This document shows, one piece after another, positions 8,305 to 16,251 of a DNA stretch of 34,865 nt. Made by a program: the position numbers and the translations under genes. This DNA comes from an uncultured Prevotella sp. Lineage in GTDB: Bacteria; Bacteroidota; Bacteroidia; Bacteroidales; Bacteroidaceae. The notes beneath the pieces were generated by a model, which saw nothing but the letters and a program-made list of their open reading frames with translations, was not told where the DNA came from and made no database searches. Within the stretch, counting starts at the first letter, position 1. Every line of letters begins with the position of its first letter. The stretch lies in NCBI GenBank assembly GCA_905202125.1, contig CAJKQX010000021.1:1-34865 (forward strand), read 5' to 3'.

Positions 8305-9768
8305 ATGGAATCACTCAAGGAAAAAACGGCCAAAGGACTGTTCTGGGGCAGCATGAACAACGGTGTGCAACAGCTCATCGGACTGGCTTTCGGCATCATT
8401 CTCGGTCGTCTGCTGTCCGAGGAAGACTATGGCATGATGGCCATGATCAGTGTCTTCTCGCTCGTGGCCACGGCCTTGCAGGACAGCGGTTTCCGCACGG
8501 CGCTCACCAATCTGCAAGATCCGAAGGACAGCGACTACAACTCCGTGTTCTGGTTCAACATCATAGTCGGCGCTACGATGTATGTCATCCTCTTCTTCTC
8601 GGCACCGCTCATCGGGCGTTACTATCATTCCGAAGAGGTGGTCCCGCTGTGTCGCTACGCCTTTCTGAGCATCATCATTGCGTCGCTCGGCACGGCCCAG
8701 TCAGCCTGGCTCTTCAAGCGTCTGCGCGCCCGTCAGCAGGCCGTGGCGGCCATGACGGCCGTCCTCATATCGAGTACGGTGGGCGCACTGATGGCCTGGG
8801 GTGATATGGCCTATTGGTCACTGGCCACCCAGGGACTTGTCTACGTGTCCATCAACACCGCCATGCAGTGGTACTACTCGTCGTGGCGACCCTCCGTCCA
8901 CGGCATCACCTTCGCCCCCGTGCGCCGCATGTTCCGTTTCTCGAGCAAGATATTGGCCACCACGATGATCACCCATATCAACAACAATGTGCTCAACATG
9001 CTGCTCGGACATTATTTCTCGCCGCGCGATACGGGCAATTACAATCAGGCGCACCAGTGGAACACCAAGTGTTTCTCGCTCGTTCAGAACATGGTGGCAC
9101 AGGTGGCGCAACCCATTCTGGTCGATCTCAACCCGTCGGCCGACCGCCAGATGAACGCCTTTCGCAAGATGATGCGCTTCACGGCATTCATCTCGTTCCC
9201 CCTGTTGCTCGGTTTCGGACTCGTGGCGCGTGAGTTCATCGTGCTCGCCATCACCGAGAAGTGGCTCGCCAGTGCCGATCTGATACAGTTCCTGTGCGTC
9301 AGCGGTGCCGTCGTGCCGTTGTCCACGCTCATGTCCAACATGGTTGTGAGCAAGGGACGTTCGGACATGTTCTTCTGGAGCACCTTTGCTCTTGGCGCCA
9401 CCCTTATTGCCGTCATGCTCCTTATCTGGCCCTTGGGCATCCATATCATGGTCGTGGCCTACGTCTGCATACAGGTGGCATGGCTCTTCGTGTGGCAGAT
9501 GCTGGTGCGCCGTCTCACGGGATATGGCGTATGGATGTTCCTGCGCGACACCGTGCCCTTCGCCCTTGCGGCCTACGCGGTGATGGCTCTCGTGCATGTG
9601 GTGACGCTCGGCATCGAGTCGTTGTGGATATTATTGCTGTCGCGCATAGTGCTCGCGACGGTGCTTTATTATATCGTGATGAAGGTGGCGCGGGTCAGGA
9701 TACTCGATGAGTGCACCGACTTCATCCTCAGTAGAATCCTTAAAAAACATTCTTCCGATGGACAATAA
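8305..9768 (+). CDS. Wzx-like polysaccharide flippase (MOP superfamily)
   Basis: A 487-residue polytopic protein of the oligosaccharide/polysaccharide exporter branch of the MOP superfamily. It would flip undecaprenyl-linked glycan units across the inner membrane. The N-terminus (KGLFWGSMNNGVQQLIGLAF, then GRLLSEEDYGMMAM) is highly typical of Bacteroidetes lipopolysaccharide/O-antigen flippases. Around a dozen hydrophobic segments are spread over the whole length. It is the first gene of a plus-strand unit with its own promoter, and it overlaps the following GT2 gene by 11 bases, so the two are coupled. No Wzy-type polymerase is obvious next to it. Confidence 0.9.
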   Translation: MESLKEKTAKGLFWGSMNNGVQQLIGLAFGIILGRLLSEEDYGMMAMISVFSLVATALQDSGFRTALTNLQDPKDSDYNSVFWFNIIVGATMYVILFFSAPLIGRYYHSEEVVPLCRYAFLSIIIASLGTAQSAWLFKRLRARQQAVAAMTAVLISSTVGALMAWGDMAYWSLATQGLVYVSINTAMQWYYSSWRPSVHGITFAPVRRMFRFSSKILATTMITHINNNVLNMLLGHYFSPRDTGNYNQAHQWNTKCFSLVQNMVAQVAQPILVDLNPSADRQMNAFRKMMRFTAFISFPLLLGFGLVAREFIVLAITEKWLASADLIQFLCVSGAVVPLSTLMSNMVVSKGRSDMFFWSTFALGATLIAVMLLIWPLGIHIMVVAYVCIQVAWLFVWQMLVRRLTGYGVWMFLRDTVPFALAAYAVMALVHVVTLGIESLWILLLSRIVLATVLYYIVMKVARVRILDECTDFILSRILKKHSSDGQ

Positions 9769-10717
9769 CAATACGGTGGCAGTGGTCATGTGCACCTACA
9801 ACGGCGAGAAATACCTGCGCCCGCAGCTCGACTCCATCATGGCTCAGACCCACCGCGTGAGCGAACTCATCGTGCAGGACGACTGCTCCACCGACTCCAC
9901 GATGGACATCCTGCACGAGTATGCCGGGCGCTATCCCTTCATGCGTGTGTATCGCAACGAGCATAATCTCGGATTTAACCTCAATTTCAAGTCGGCCGTG
10001 ATGCGCGCCACCGCCGATTTTGTGGCCATCTCCGACCAGGACGATGTATGGATGCCTCACAAGATCGAGACTCTCTTGCGCGCCATCGGACCGTACAACA
10101 TCTGCTGCTCCGACCATCTGCGCGGCGCCGACATGTCCACCGCCCACAGGGTGAGCCCCCGTTGGTCTCTCGAAGCGTTGCTCTTCGGCGGTTTTGCGGG
10201 TCACACGATGTTGCTGCGCCGCTCGTTCATACAGCGCGAGGAGGTGTGGCTGCCGGGCATTTATTATGACTGGAGCCTCGCCCTGAATGCTTATTTCTAT
10301 GGAGAACGGGCCATAGTGCACGTAAACGAACCGCTCAACTGGCACCGGTCGCACGATGCCGAGGCGGCGCTCCTTCAGAGTCTGAGCGTCTATCCGCACT
10401 CCTCCCGGCGCCCCACATGGCAACCTTACGTCTTCGGACCGTTCCATTTCCGCCGCCTGCAACGCAAACCGGCGTGGCAGACCGTCTACAATCACATCCT
10501 CAAAAACACCTCCGGACGTTATCCTCTGCCCCATGCCATAGCTCGGGAGATGCTCTCTCGCGGTCCGCTCCCGCTCCTTCGCCTCTGCCGTCTGTGCCTT
10601 GTCCACAGGCGCGAGATTTACCCCGAGGTGCGCAAGACAGAGGGACTGATGGGACGTGTGCGCAGTTTTTGCTATCCGTTCATCTTCGCCTATCGATGCT
10701 CGCAGTTCGATTTATAG
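9758..10717 (+). CDS. Glycosyltransferase family 2 (rhamnosyltransferase-like)
   Basis: A 319-residue GT-A enzyme. AVVMCTYNGEKYLRPQLDSI opens the fold, QDDCSTDST (40-48) is the nucleotide-binding loop, and ISDQDDVWMPHKI (91-103) carries the metal-binding acidic residues. The DQDDVW form is common in GT2 enzymes annotated as rhamnosyltransferases, but the sugar cannot be assigned from this. I start at 9758, inside the end of the flippase gene (11-base overlap), because it begins directly before the first beta-strand; the frame is open further upstream without homologous-looking sequence. The C-terminal third is basic. A new promoter lies just downstream. Confidence 0.88.
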   Translation: MDNNNTVAVVMCTYNGEKYLRPQLDSIMAQTHRVSELIVQDDCSTDSTMDILHEYAGRYPFMRVYRNEHNLGFNLNFKSAVMRATADFVAISDQDDVWMPHKIETLLRAIGPYNICCSDHLRGADMSTAHRVSPRWSLEALLFGGFAGHTMLLRRSFIQREEVWLPGIYYDWSLALNAYFYGERAIVHVNEPLNWHRSHDAEAALLQSLSVYPHSSRRPTWQPYVFGPFHFRRLQRKPAWQTVYNHILKNTSGRYPLPHAIAREMLSRGPLPLLRLCRLCLVHRREIYPEVRKTEGLMGRVRSFCYPFIFAYRCSQFDL

Positions 10718-10727
10718 GGTTTTTATT

Positions 10728-10758
10728 TTTGTGATATGCCAAAGTTGTACTATCTTTG
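10728..10758 (+). promoter_or_regulatory. Bacteroidetes promoter of the CDP-ribitol/LicD unit
   Basis: TTTG at 10728-10731, a 19-base spacer, then TATCTTTG at 10751-10758. It leaves a leader of about 90 bases before the start codon at 10855. It begins only 10 bases after the preceding GT2 gene, so the downstream pair can be expressed separately. Confidence 0.85.
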
Positions 10759-10854
10759 CAAGAGGATATGCACATCGTCCGCGGCTTCTTCTACTGCTGC
10801 TATCCGCGATATGCAGATTCTTTATTTAAACAACAACAAGTGATTTCAGTTCCT

Positions 10855-12219
10855 ATGAAACGAAATATTGCCGTAATATTGGCCGGAGGCGTGGGCACAC
10901 GGCTCGGTATGTCAACCCCCAAACAATTTTATAAGGTGGCCGGAAAGATGGTGGTGGAGCACACCGTCGACGTATTCGAACGCAACGCGCGCATCGATGA
11001 GATTGCCATCGTGTCCAATGCCATGCTCATCTCCGACTTCGAAAACATCGTCCTGCGCAACAAGTGGCGCAAGGTGAAGAAGATTCTTAAGGGCGGAAAG
11101 GAGCGTTACGACTCCAGCCTGTCGGCCATACGCGCCTACGACAAACAGGACGTGAACCTCATCTTCCACGATGCCGTGCGCCCGTTGCTCAGCCAGCGTG
11201 TGCTCGACGACGTCATCGACGCGCTCGACTCCCACAAGGCTATCGACGTGGCTGTGCCCTCGGCCGATACCATCATTGAGGTGGATGGCGACTACATCAG
11301 CAATATCCCCGACCGTTCGCGCCTGCGTCGCGGTCAGACACCGCAGGCTTTCGATATCGACACCATACGTCGCGCCTACGACATAGCCCTGAGCGACCCT
11401 GCCTTCCGCACCACCGACGACTGCGGTGTGGTGCGCCGCTACCTGCCCGAGGTGCCCGTCTACGTGGTGCGGGGTGAGGAGAGCAATATCAAACTGACAT
11501 ACAAGGAAGACACGTACATGATGGACAAACTCTTCCAACTGAAAAATACGGAGGCGTCCGGCGCCTCTCTCTCTGCCACGGCGTTCAAAGATCGTGTGGC
11601 CGTGGTATTCGGTGGCAGCTACGGCATAGGCGCCGATGTGGTGCGTCTGCTCACCGAACGTGGCGCAAAGGTGTATGCTTTCTCGCGCAGCGAGGGCGGA
11701 GTGGATGTAGGATGTCGCGACAGTGTGCGCGCGGCCATTGCTTCGGCGGCGGCTGAGGCCGGACATATCGACTACGTGGTGTGCACCGCCGGTGTGCTCA
11801 ACAAGGAACCGTTGGCGTCGATGGACTATCAGGTCATCACCTCGGCCGTGCAGACCAATCTCATGGGAACGGTCAATGTGGCGCTCGAAGCGTATCCTTA
11901 CCTCAAGTCCACCAACGGTCGTCTGATATTCTTCACATCCAGCTCTTACACCCGCGGACGTGCCTTCTACAGTCTGTACTCGTCCACCAAAGCCGCGATA
12001 GTCAACTTTGTGCAGGCCGTGGCACAAGAGTGGGACGGCGATGGAATAAAGATCAACTGCATCAATCCGGAACGCACGAAGACGCCGATGCGCATATCCA
12101 ATTTCGGTATCGAACCGGACGACACGCTCCTCTCGTCTGTCAAGGTGGCCGAGGCGGTGCTCAGCACATTGTTGTCCGACTACACGGGACAGGTGGTCGA
12201 TGTGCGGCGCGACAGCTGA
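10855..12219 (+). CDS. Bifunctional cytidylyltransferase / short-chain reductase (CDP-ribitol synthase-like)
   Basis: A 454-residue fusion. Residues 1-238 are an IspD/TarI-type cytidylyltransferase: ILAGGVGTRLGMSTPKQF is the CTP-binding loop, and FHDAVRPLLS and RGQTPQAFD are further signatures. Residues 243-454 are a short-chain dehydrogenase: VFGGSYGIGADVV binds the nucleotide, SSSYTRG supplies the serine, and Y375/K379 (YSSTK) form the YxxxK catalytic pair. The same domain order occurs in Haemophilus Acs1/Bcs1, which reduces ribulose-5-phosphate and makes CDP-ribitol. I infer that function here, although another polyol is possible. True IspD is not normally fused to an SDR. The start at 10855 is chosen because the cytidylyltransferase fold begins at once. 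A LicD gene follows on the same strand. Confidence 0.85.
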   Translation: MKRNIAVILAGGVGTRLGMSTPKQFYKVAGKMVVEHTVDVFERNARIDEIAIVSNAMLISDFENIVLRNKWRKVKKILKGGKERYDSSLSAIRAYDKQDVNLIFHDAVRPLLSQRVLDDVIDALDSHKAIDVAVPSADTIIEVDGDYISNIPDRSRLRRGQTPQAFDIDTIRRAYDIALSDPAFRTTDDCGVVRRYLPEVPVYVVRGEESNIKLTYKEDTYMMDKLFQLKNTEASGASLSATAFKDRVAVVFGGSYGIGADVVRLLTERGAKVYAFSRSEGGVDVGCRDSVRAAIASAAAEAGHIDYVVCTAGVLNKEPLASMDYQVITSAVQTNLMGTVNVALEAYPYLKSTNGRLIFFTSSSYTRGRAFYSLYSSTKAAIVNFVQAVAQEWDGDGIKINCINPERTKTPMRISNFGIEPDDTLLSSVKVAEAVLSTLLSDYTGQVVDVRRDS

Positions 12220-12220
12220 A

Positions 12221-12285
12221 ACGATCCTTCCGCGCTACCGGACGATTCCTCCGGCACAGCCGGACGATTCCCTCCGCACGGCAGA
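12221..12285 (+). repeat. Three imperfect 22-base tandem repeats between the CDP-ribitol synthase-like gene and licD
   Basis: Units at 12221-12241, 12242-12263 and 12264-12285 share the pattern ACGATTCCnTCCGnnC followed by a GC-rich end. Unit 1 is one base shorter and has a C for T change. They fill most of the 106-base gap. I see no promoter or ORF in them. Confidence 0.6.
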
Positions 12286-12325
12286 AGAATAAAAATGACG
12301 GTTACAAAAAATTCATTCCAGACCT

Positions 12326-13129
12326 ATGACCCACAACTATCTCGAAGAGTACAAGCGCCGCACGTTGCGCCAATGTCAGCTCAAACAGCTCTCCATCCTT
12401 GAAGAGATCGACCGTATATGCCGACTGCACGACATACGTTATTGGCTCGATGGCGGTTCGCTGCTCGGTGCCGTGCGCCACGGAGGATTCATCCCGTGGG
12501 ACGACGATATCGACATCGCCATGCCGATAGAGGACATGCAGCGCTTCGTCAGTGTGGCTCCGGGCCTGCTGCGCGATGGTCTGCGTCTCCAGACTCCCGA
12601 GACCGAGGACACCAAAGAACCGATAGTGAAGGTGCGCGACACCAATTCGTTCTTCGTTGAGCCGGGCGATGACTTCAGCGCCGGCTACTGCAAAGGACTT
12701 TATGTCGACATATTCCCCTTCATCCCATACCCCGATGTGAGCGCCGCATTTGCCCGCCGCTATGGTCGCGGCATCTCCATGAGCTACTCCATACTCCACC
12801 GTCCGCATCGCTACTCGCTGCGGTCCACGGCCGAATTCTTTTGGTTCGGTATGAAATATGTGGTGTGTCGCGCGGCATGGGCTGCGGCTTTTGCCCTGCG
12901 CCGTAAGGATACTTACATGTCCAATACGCTTGTCAACAACGGCTACGGCATCATGCACCGCCGTGACAGCATCTTTCCTTTAGGTACGATAAAGTTTGAG
13001 GGCAAGTCGTTTGCCGCTCCGTACAATCCCGACGCTTATCTGCGCGACCTGTACAAAAACTACATGCAGATACCGCCGGAGGACAAACGCAAGATTCATT
13101 CGGTGTTTATCATGCCCCAACTCATCTGA
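12326..13129 (+). CDS. LicD-family phosphotransferase
   Basis: A 267-residue member of the LicD nucleotidyltransferase-fold family, whose members move phosphocholine or polyol-phosphate from a CDP-linked donor to a glycan. The diagnostic block is complete: YWLDGGSLLGAVRHGG (DGGS at 42-45), then FIPWDDDIDIAM with the metal-binding D59-D63 cluster. No signal peptide is visible. The gene follows the CDP-ribitol synthase-like gene with no promoter of its own, so ribitol-phosphate is the natural guess for the group transferred. Fukutin and FKRP, the mammalian ribitol-phosphate transferases, belong to the same superfamily. Phosphocholine transfer is less likely because no lic choline genes are present. 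Its 3' end overlaps the convergent gene by 8 bases. Confidence 0.88.
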   Translation: MTHNYLEEYKRRTLRQCQLKQLSILEEIDRICRLHDIRYWLDGGSLLGAVRHGGFIPWDDDIDIAMPIEDMQRFVSVAPGLLRDGLRLQTPETEDTKEPIVKVRDTNSFFVEPGDDFSAGYCKGLYVDIFPFIPYPDVSAAFARRYGRGISMSYSILHRPHRYSLRSTAEFFWFGMKYVVCRAAWAAAFALRRKDTYMSNTLVNNGYGIMHRRDSIFPLGTIKFEGKSFAAPYNPDAYLRDLYKNYMQIPPEDKRKIHSVFIMPQLI

Positions 13130-13970
13130 CGGCGCTCTCCTTTGTGAGTATCGTTATCGGGTTGCCACCAATGCTTGCCGCCATTGTGGAGAAGCTGCTG
13201 CCGGCCGACCCGTATATACGCATGGTCCTCGACAGTGTCCACATCTCCGCCAGTCCGCCACGTATACCCTCGGCGTTGCCTCGTCCGGCCGTCTCGCAGG
13301 GTGTTATTATCCTCTCGCCGAACACCTCACGCATCTCTCTCTTCACCTCGTCGCTGTCCGTGGCGAGATATATCCGCAGGTCGGGATGGCATATCATTTC
13401 CTTGCGCCCGGCATCTATAAAGAGAGAGGTGGGGCTCTTGGCTATCGACTCGACATTGTCCGTGCGGCGTATGTGCATGCCTATGGTGTGGGCGGTGAAG
13501 CGCCGGCAGTTGTTCTCCACCTGTTCCCGGACGGCAGCCACGGGCCGGAATATGCGGGTGTAGAGGTCGTGTGGGTAGGTGCCGAACTCCTGATAACAAC
13601 TCATGTAGCACCGATGTCCGCGCAGCCACGACTCAAAGTCGAACCCGCGCATCTTCAGCGGAGTGACATACTGTTCGTATATGCGGCGCTCGTACACCAT
13701 CTTCTGCGGCCATCGCGGTAGCCACAGATTGCGGCGGCGCGGCCGGTCGTTGATGAGATAGTCGCTCATGCGGGCCTCGCGCAGACCGAACAGCCGTGAG
13801 TCCACAGACTCGAAAATATCGTGGAAACGCGCATTCAGAGCCCAGTCGCGTATCCACACCACCTGCATCTCGCTCTCCGTGGCACGGCACAGATTGTATG
13901 CCGAGACCACGGCCCGCATCCTGTTAGCCAGTCCTCCGGCCGGCACAAGTAGCAGACTGCCTTTGTTCAT
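13122..13970 (-). CDS. Fucosyltransferase-like glycosyltransferase
   Basis: A 282-residue protein with the two hallmarks of the alpha-fucosyltransferase superfamily that binds GDP-sugars. An N-terminal glycine loop is followed by an arginine (PAGGLANRMRA, 10-20), and the C-terminal half carries HIRRTDN (166-172), equivalent to the HxRRxD motif that contacts the nucleotide diphosphate. YGSAGSSFSTMAA near the end fits the last conserved motif. No membrane segment is visible. It reads opposite to the licD gene, and the two stop codons overlap within 8 bases. It is divergent from the GNAT gene, with the symmetric double promoter between them. Fucose as donor is likely but not proven. Confidence 0.72.
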   Translation of the reverse strand: MNKGSLLLVPAGGLANRMRAVVSAYNLCRATESEMQVVWIRDWALNARFHDIFESVDSRLFGLREARMSDYLINDRPRRRNLWLPRWPQKMVYERRIYEQYVTPLKMRGFDFESWLRGHRCYMSCYQEFGTYPHDLYTRIFRPVAAVREQVENNCRRFTAHTIGMHIRRTDNVESIAKSPTSLFIDAGRKEMICHPDLRIYLATDSDEVKREMREVFGERIITPCETAGRGNAEGIRGGLAEMWTLSRTMRIYGSAGSSFSTMAASIGGNPITILTKESAVR

Positions 13971-13989
13971 ATCGATGTTTTTTTATTTA

Positions 13990-14021
13990 CAAAAATACGA
14001 AAAGGTGAGTGCAACTGCAAA
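13990..14021 (-). promoter_or_regulatory. Left half of the divergent promoter pair
   Basis: On the minus strand, TTTG at 14021-14018, a 20-base spacer, then TATTTTTG at 13997-13990. It drives the fucosyltransferase-like gene that starts at 13970. Its spacer lies inside the long inverted repeat described separately. Confidence 0.8.
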
Positions 14022-14049
14022 TGAAAATAAGAATATTTTTTCGGTTTCG

Positions 14050-14081
14050 TTTGCAGTTGCGCTCACCTTTTCTTACATTTG
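14050..14081 (+). promoter_or_regulatory. Right half of the divergent promoter pair
   Basis: TTTG at 14050-14053, a 20-base spacer, then TACATTTG at 14074-14081. It drives the GNAT gene that starts at 14101. Confidence 0.85.
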
Positions 14082-14100
14082 TACACACAAACCGATAAAA

Positions 14101-14610
14101 ATGAAAATACGTAGAGCCCGGATAAAAGATATTTCCCGTCTCGATGCTTTGCTCGAACAGGTAAACATGGTACATCACATAGGTCGCCCCGACCTCTTCA
14201 ACATCGGCCGCAAGTATACGGACAATGAGCTTACGCAGCTGCTCGCCGACGATTCGCGCCCCGTCTTTGTGGCGGTCGACGCCGACGATACGGTCATGGG
14301 ATACGCCTTCTGCATCATGCAGCAACCCACGGACAGCCATATCCTCGCGCCCGTGCGCACTCTCTATATCGACGACCTGTGCGTGGACGAGGCATGCCGC
14401 GGACAACACGTGGGCAAAGACCTCTTCCGGGCGGTGACAGCCTATGCCCACGACGCGGGATGTCACAATGTGACGCTCAACGTGTGGAGCTGCAACCCGT
14501 CGGCCATGCGATTCTATGAGAAATGCGGACTCGTGCCCCAGAAGGTGGGCATGGAGATGATACTGGAGCATTCAGGCAATGCTCCTGCGATAAACACAAA
14601 TAATGAATGA
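14101..14610 (+). CDS. GNAT-family N-acetyltransferase
   Basis: A 169-residue acetyltransferase using acetyl-CoA. The core motif A is clear: LYIDDLCVDEACRGQHVGKDLF, with RGQHVG at 100-105 as the pyrophosphate-binding loop. LNVWSCNPSAMRFYEKCGL is the conserved motif B region near the C-terminus. The start at 14101 follows the TACATTTG element by 19 bases; the longer open frame upstream crosses the promoter and is not credible. A glycosyltransferase begins 6 bases downstream, so the acetylated molecule may be an amino sugar of the surface glycan, but an amino acid or protein target cannot be excluded. Confidence 0.88.
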   Translation: MKIRRARIKDISRLDALLEQVNMVHHIGRPDLFNIGRKYTDNELTQLLADDSRPVFVAVDADDTVMGYAFCIMQQPTDSHILAPVRTLYIDDLCVDEACRGQHVGKDLFRAVTAYAHDAGCHNVTLNVWSCNPSAMRFYEKCGLVPQKVGMEMILEHSGNAPAINTNNE

Positions 14611-14616
14611 AGATAT

Positions 14617-15636
14617 ATGAAGCATCCCGCAAAGATTGACATCGCTGTCCTGATACTCTTTTTCAATCGTCCCGACCATCTGCAAAAGGTGTTCGACGAG
14701 GTCAGACGGGCACGTCCCTCGCGCCTCTTTCTCTATCAGGACGGACCGCGCGGACCGCGCGACCTACCGGGCATAGAGGCTTGCCGCGACGTGGTGGCCG
14801 ATATCGACTGGGAGTGCGATGTGCAACACATGTATCAGGAGCGCAATTACGGTTGCGACCCCTCCGAATATATCTCCCAGAAATGGGCTTTCTCCATGGC
14901 CGACAAGTGCATCGTGCTCGAGGACGACGATGTGCCCTCGCAGTCGTTCTTCCCGTTTTGCAAGGAGATGCTCGACCGCTACGAGCACGATGAGCGTATA
15001 ATGATGATATCCGGATTCAACACCGACGAGGTGTCTCCCGATGTACCCTACGACTATTTCTTCACCTCCGTCTTTTCCATCTGGGGATGGGCGTCATGGC
15101 GAAGGGTCATAGACAAGTGGGACGCCACTTACGCCTTTCTCGACAACAAGTACGCCATGAAGTGTCTCTCGGACATCATGCGCCAGCGCCAATATTGCCA
15201 GGACACGCTCGAGGCTTGTTACGACCATCGCGACTCGGGCCGTGAGTACTACGAGACGATATTCTGGTCGGCAATGGTGATGAACGGCGGACTGGCCGTG
15301 ATGCCCACGCGCAACATGATAAACAATCTCGGAGTGACTGCCGACTCCACCCATTTCGCCGGCAGTCTCGACACCATGCCGCGCCGTCTGCGCCGCCTGT
15401 TCACCATGAAACGCTTCGAGGTGGATTTTCCGCTGATACATCCGCGCTATGTGATTGAGGATGTGAGCTATAAGGAGCGCACCTATCGCACCTATGCCTA
15501 CGGTCATCCGTGGATCAAGATAGGCCGCTCGCTCGAGGAGTTGACGCTCAACCTGCGCTACGGCAATTTCCGTTTCATCATGCAGTCAGTGCGCCGCAGA
15601 CTGGGCAAATGGTTGGGCACGGAGGGACATAGGTAG
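14617..15636 (+). CDS. Glycosyltransferase, GT-A fold (GT2-like)
   Basis: A 339-residue protein starting with AVLILFFNRPDHLQKVF, the first strand and helix of a GT-A nucleotide-sugar transferase. CIVLEDDDVPSQSFF (98-112) supplies the acidic metal-binding cluster. Sequences of this kind (FNRPDHL, then LEDDxVPSxxFF, then SIWGWASWRR) form a group of hemolysin-like or uncharacterised glycosyltransferases in Bacteroidetes polysaccharide loci. It follows the GNAT gene with a 6-base gap, so both use the divergent promoter. The donor sugar is unknown. Its stop is followed at once by a copy of the TTGCGGCCCTAC repeat. Confidence 0.82.
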   Translation: MKHPAKIDIAVLILFFNRPDHLQKVFDEVRRARPSRLFLYQDGPRGPRDLPGIEACRDVVADIDWECDVQHMYQERNYGCDPSEYISQKWAFSMADKCIVLEDDDVPSQSFFPFCKEMLDRYEHDERIMMISGFNTDEVSPDVPYDYFFTSVFSIWGWASWRRVIDKWDATYAFLDNKYAMKCLSDIMRQRQYCQDTLEACYDHRDSGREYYETIFWSAMVMNGGLAVMPTRNMINNLGVTADSTHFAGSLDTMPRRLRRLFTMKRFEVDFPLIHPRYVIEDVSYKERTYRTYAYGHPWIKIGRSLEELTLNLRYGNFRFIMQSVRRRLGKWLGTEGHR

Positions 15637-16209
15637 GATTGCGGCCCTACATTCAATATCGTCAAGAACTCCATCACGACATTTAGAAAAATCGCCCGAA
15701 TCCGGGGAGATAATTAAGAATACGCAACTATCTCAGGGGGTAAATGTTAAAATTTCGTCTCAATTTTGCGATATTTCCGAGCGAGGTGGTTGCCCGGCCG
15801 AAATACGCTAAAATTTTGACATTTGCATAAACATCTGTACATCAGCACAATACACGATTTATACATTTCCAAAGGCCTCAAAAAACATCGAAAAACAACG
15901 AAAATATCACAAAAAAGTGCCCAACTTGGGTTCCAAAAGGACCCCTTTCACCTCCCGAAAGGGTTCCTTTCGCACCCCGAAAGGGCCCCTTTCGCAAATC
16001 AAGTGCATGAAAATCGGAAAATCGGACGGTTTTTTCCGTCTGTCAAGGTCATTTTCCCCATTTTTCGGCTCCGCGTCTTTCTAAAACGGAAGTAAATCCT
16101 GCAAAAACGAAATGTTAAAAATTTGGATTTGCGTACGCAACCTCAAGGTATCAAAAGTAGGGCCGTGGGCCTGTTGCGGCCGCAAAGGGGTGGATCCAAA
16201 ATACAAAGG
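15637..16209. repeat. AT-rich noncoding segment with repeats
   Basis: This 573-base stretch has no credible gene; a 90-codon open frame at 15823-16095 is low complexity. It contains TTGCGGCCCTAC at 15639-15650 (seen again at 16240-16251). About 15950-15995 there is a tandem/palindromic block built from CCTTTCgcaCCCCGAAAGGG units. There is also a small hairpin GACGG-TTTTTT-CCGTC near 16024-16041. Base composition is clearly more AT-rich than the flanking genes. It resembles a dispersed intergenic repeat, but I cannot test that here. Confidence 0.6.
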
Positions 16210-16251
16210 TTAATTTGGGTTGCTTGCGGCCGCAACAGGTTGCGGCCCTAC
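16157..16251. repeat. Imperfect 28/29-base inverted repeat
   Basis: Arm 1 (16157-16185) and arm 2 (16224-16251) share GTAGGGCCG at one end and CCTGTTGCGGCCGCAA at the other in inverted orientation, with a short mismatch between, and are 38 bases apart. Arm 2 lies inside the 3' end of the GT4 gene and encodes about residues 376-385. Confidence 0.8.

Larger units (their letters stand above)
13990..14081. repeat. 37-base inverted repeat forming a symmetric double promoter
   Basis: Arms at 13990-14026 and 14045-14081 match at 32 of 37 positions when one is reverse-complemented, around an 18-base AT-rich centre (14027-14044). The inner 27 bases match at 25. Each arm holds a complete promoter pointing outward. 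The identical core of both spacers reads GGTGAGyGCAACTGCAAA. Confidence 0.9.

Noticed and set aside
10855..11560. Housekeeping IspD of the isoprenoid pathway
   Set aside because: The domain is fused to a short-chain reductase and linked to LicD in a polysaccharide region, which fits polyol cytidylyltransferases better.
13990..14081. Invertible promoter switch, as in Bacteroides capsule loci
   Set aside because: The segment between the arms is only 18 bases, too short for site-specific inversion, and each arm already holds a whole promoter.
15823..16095. 90-residue open frame as a gene
   Set aside because: It crosses the repeat block, is Lys- and Phe-rich low complexity sequence, and has no promoter or family resemblance.
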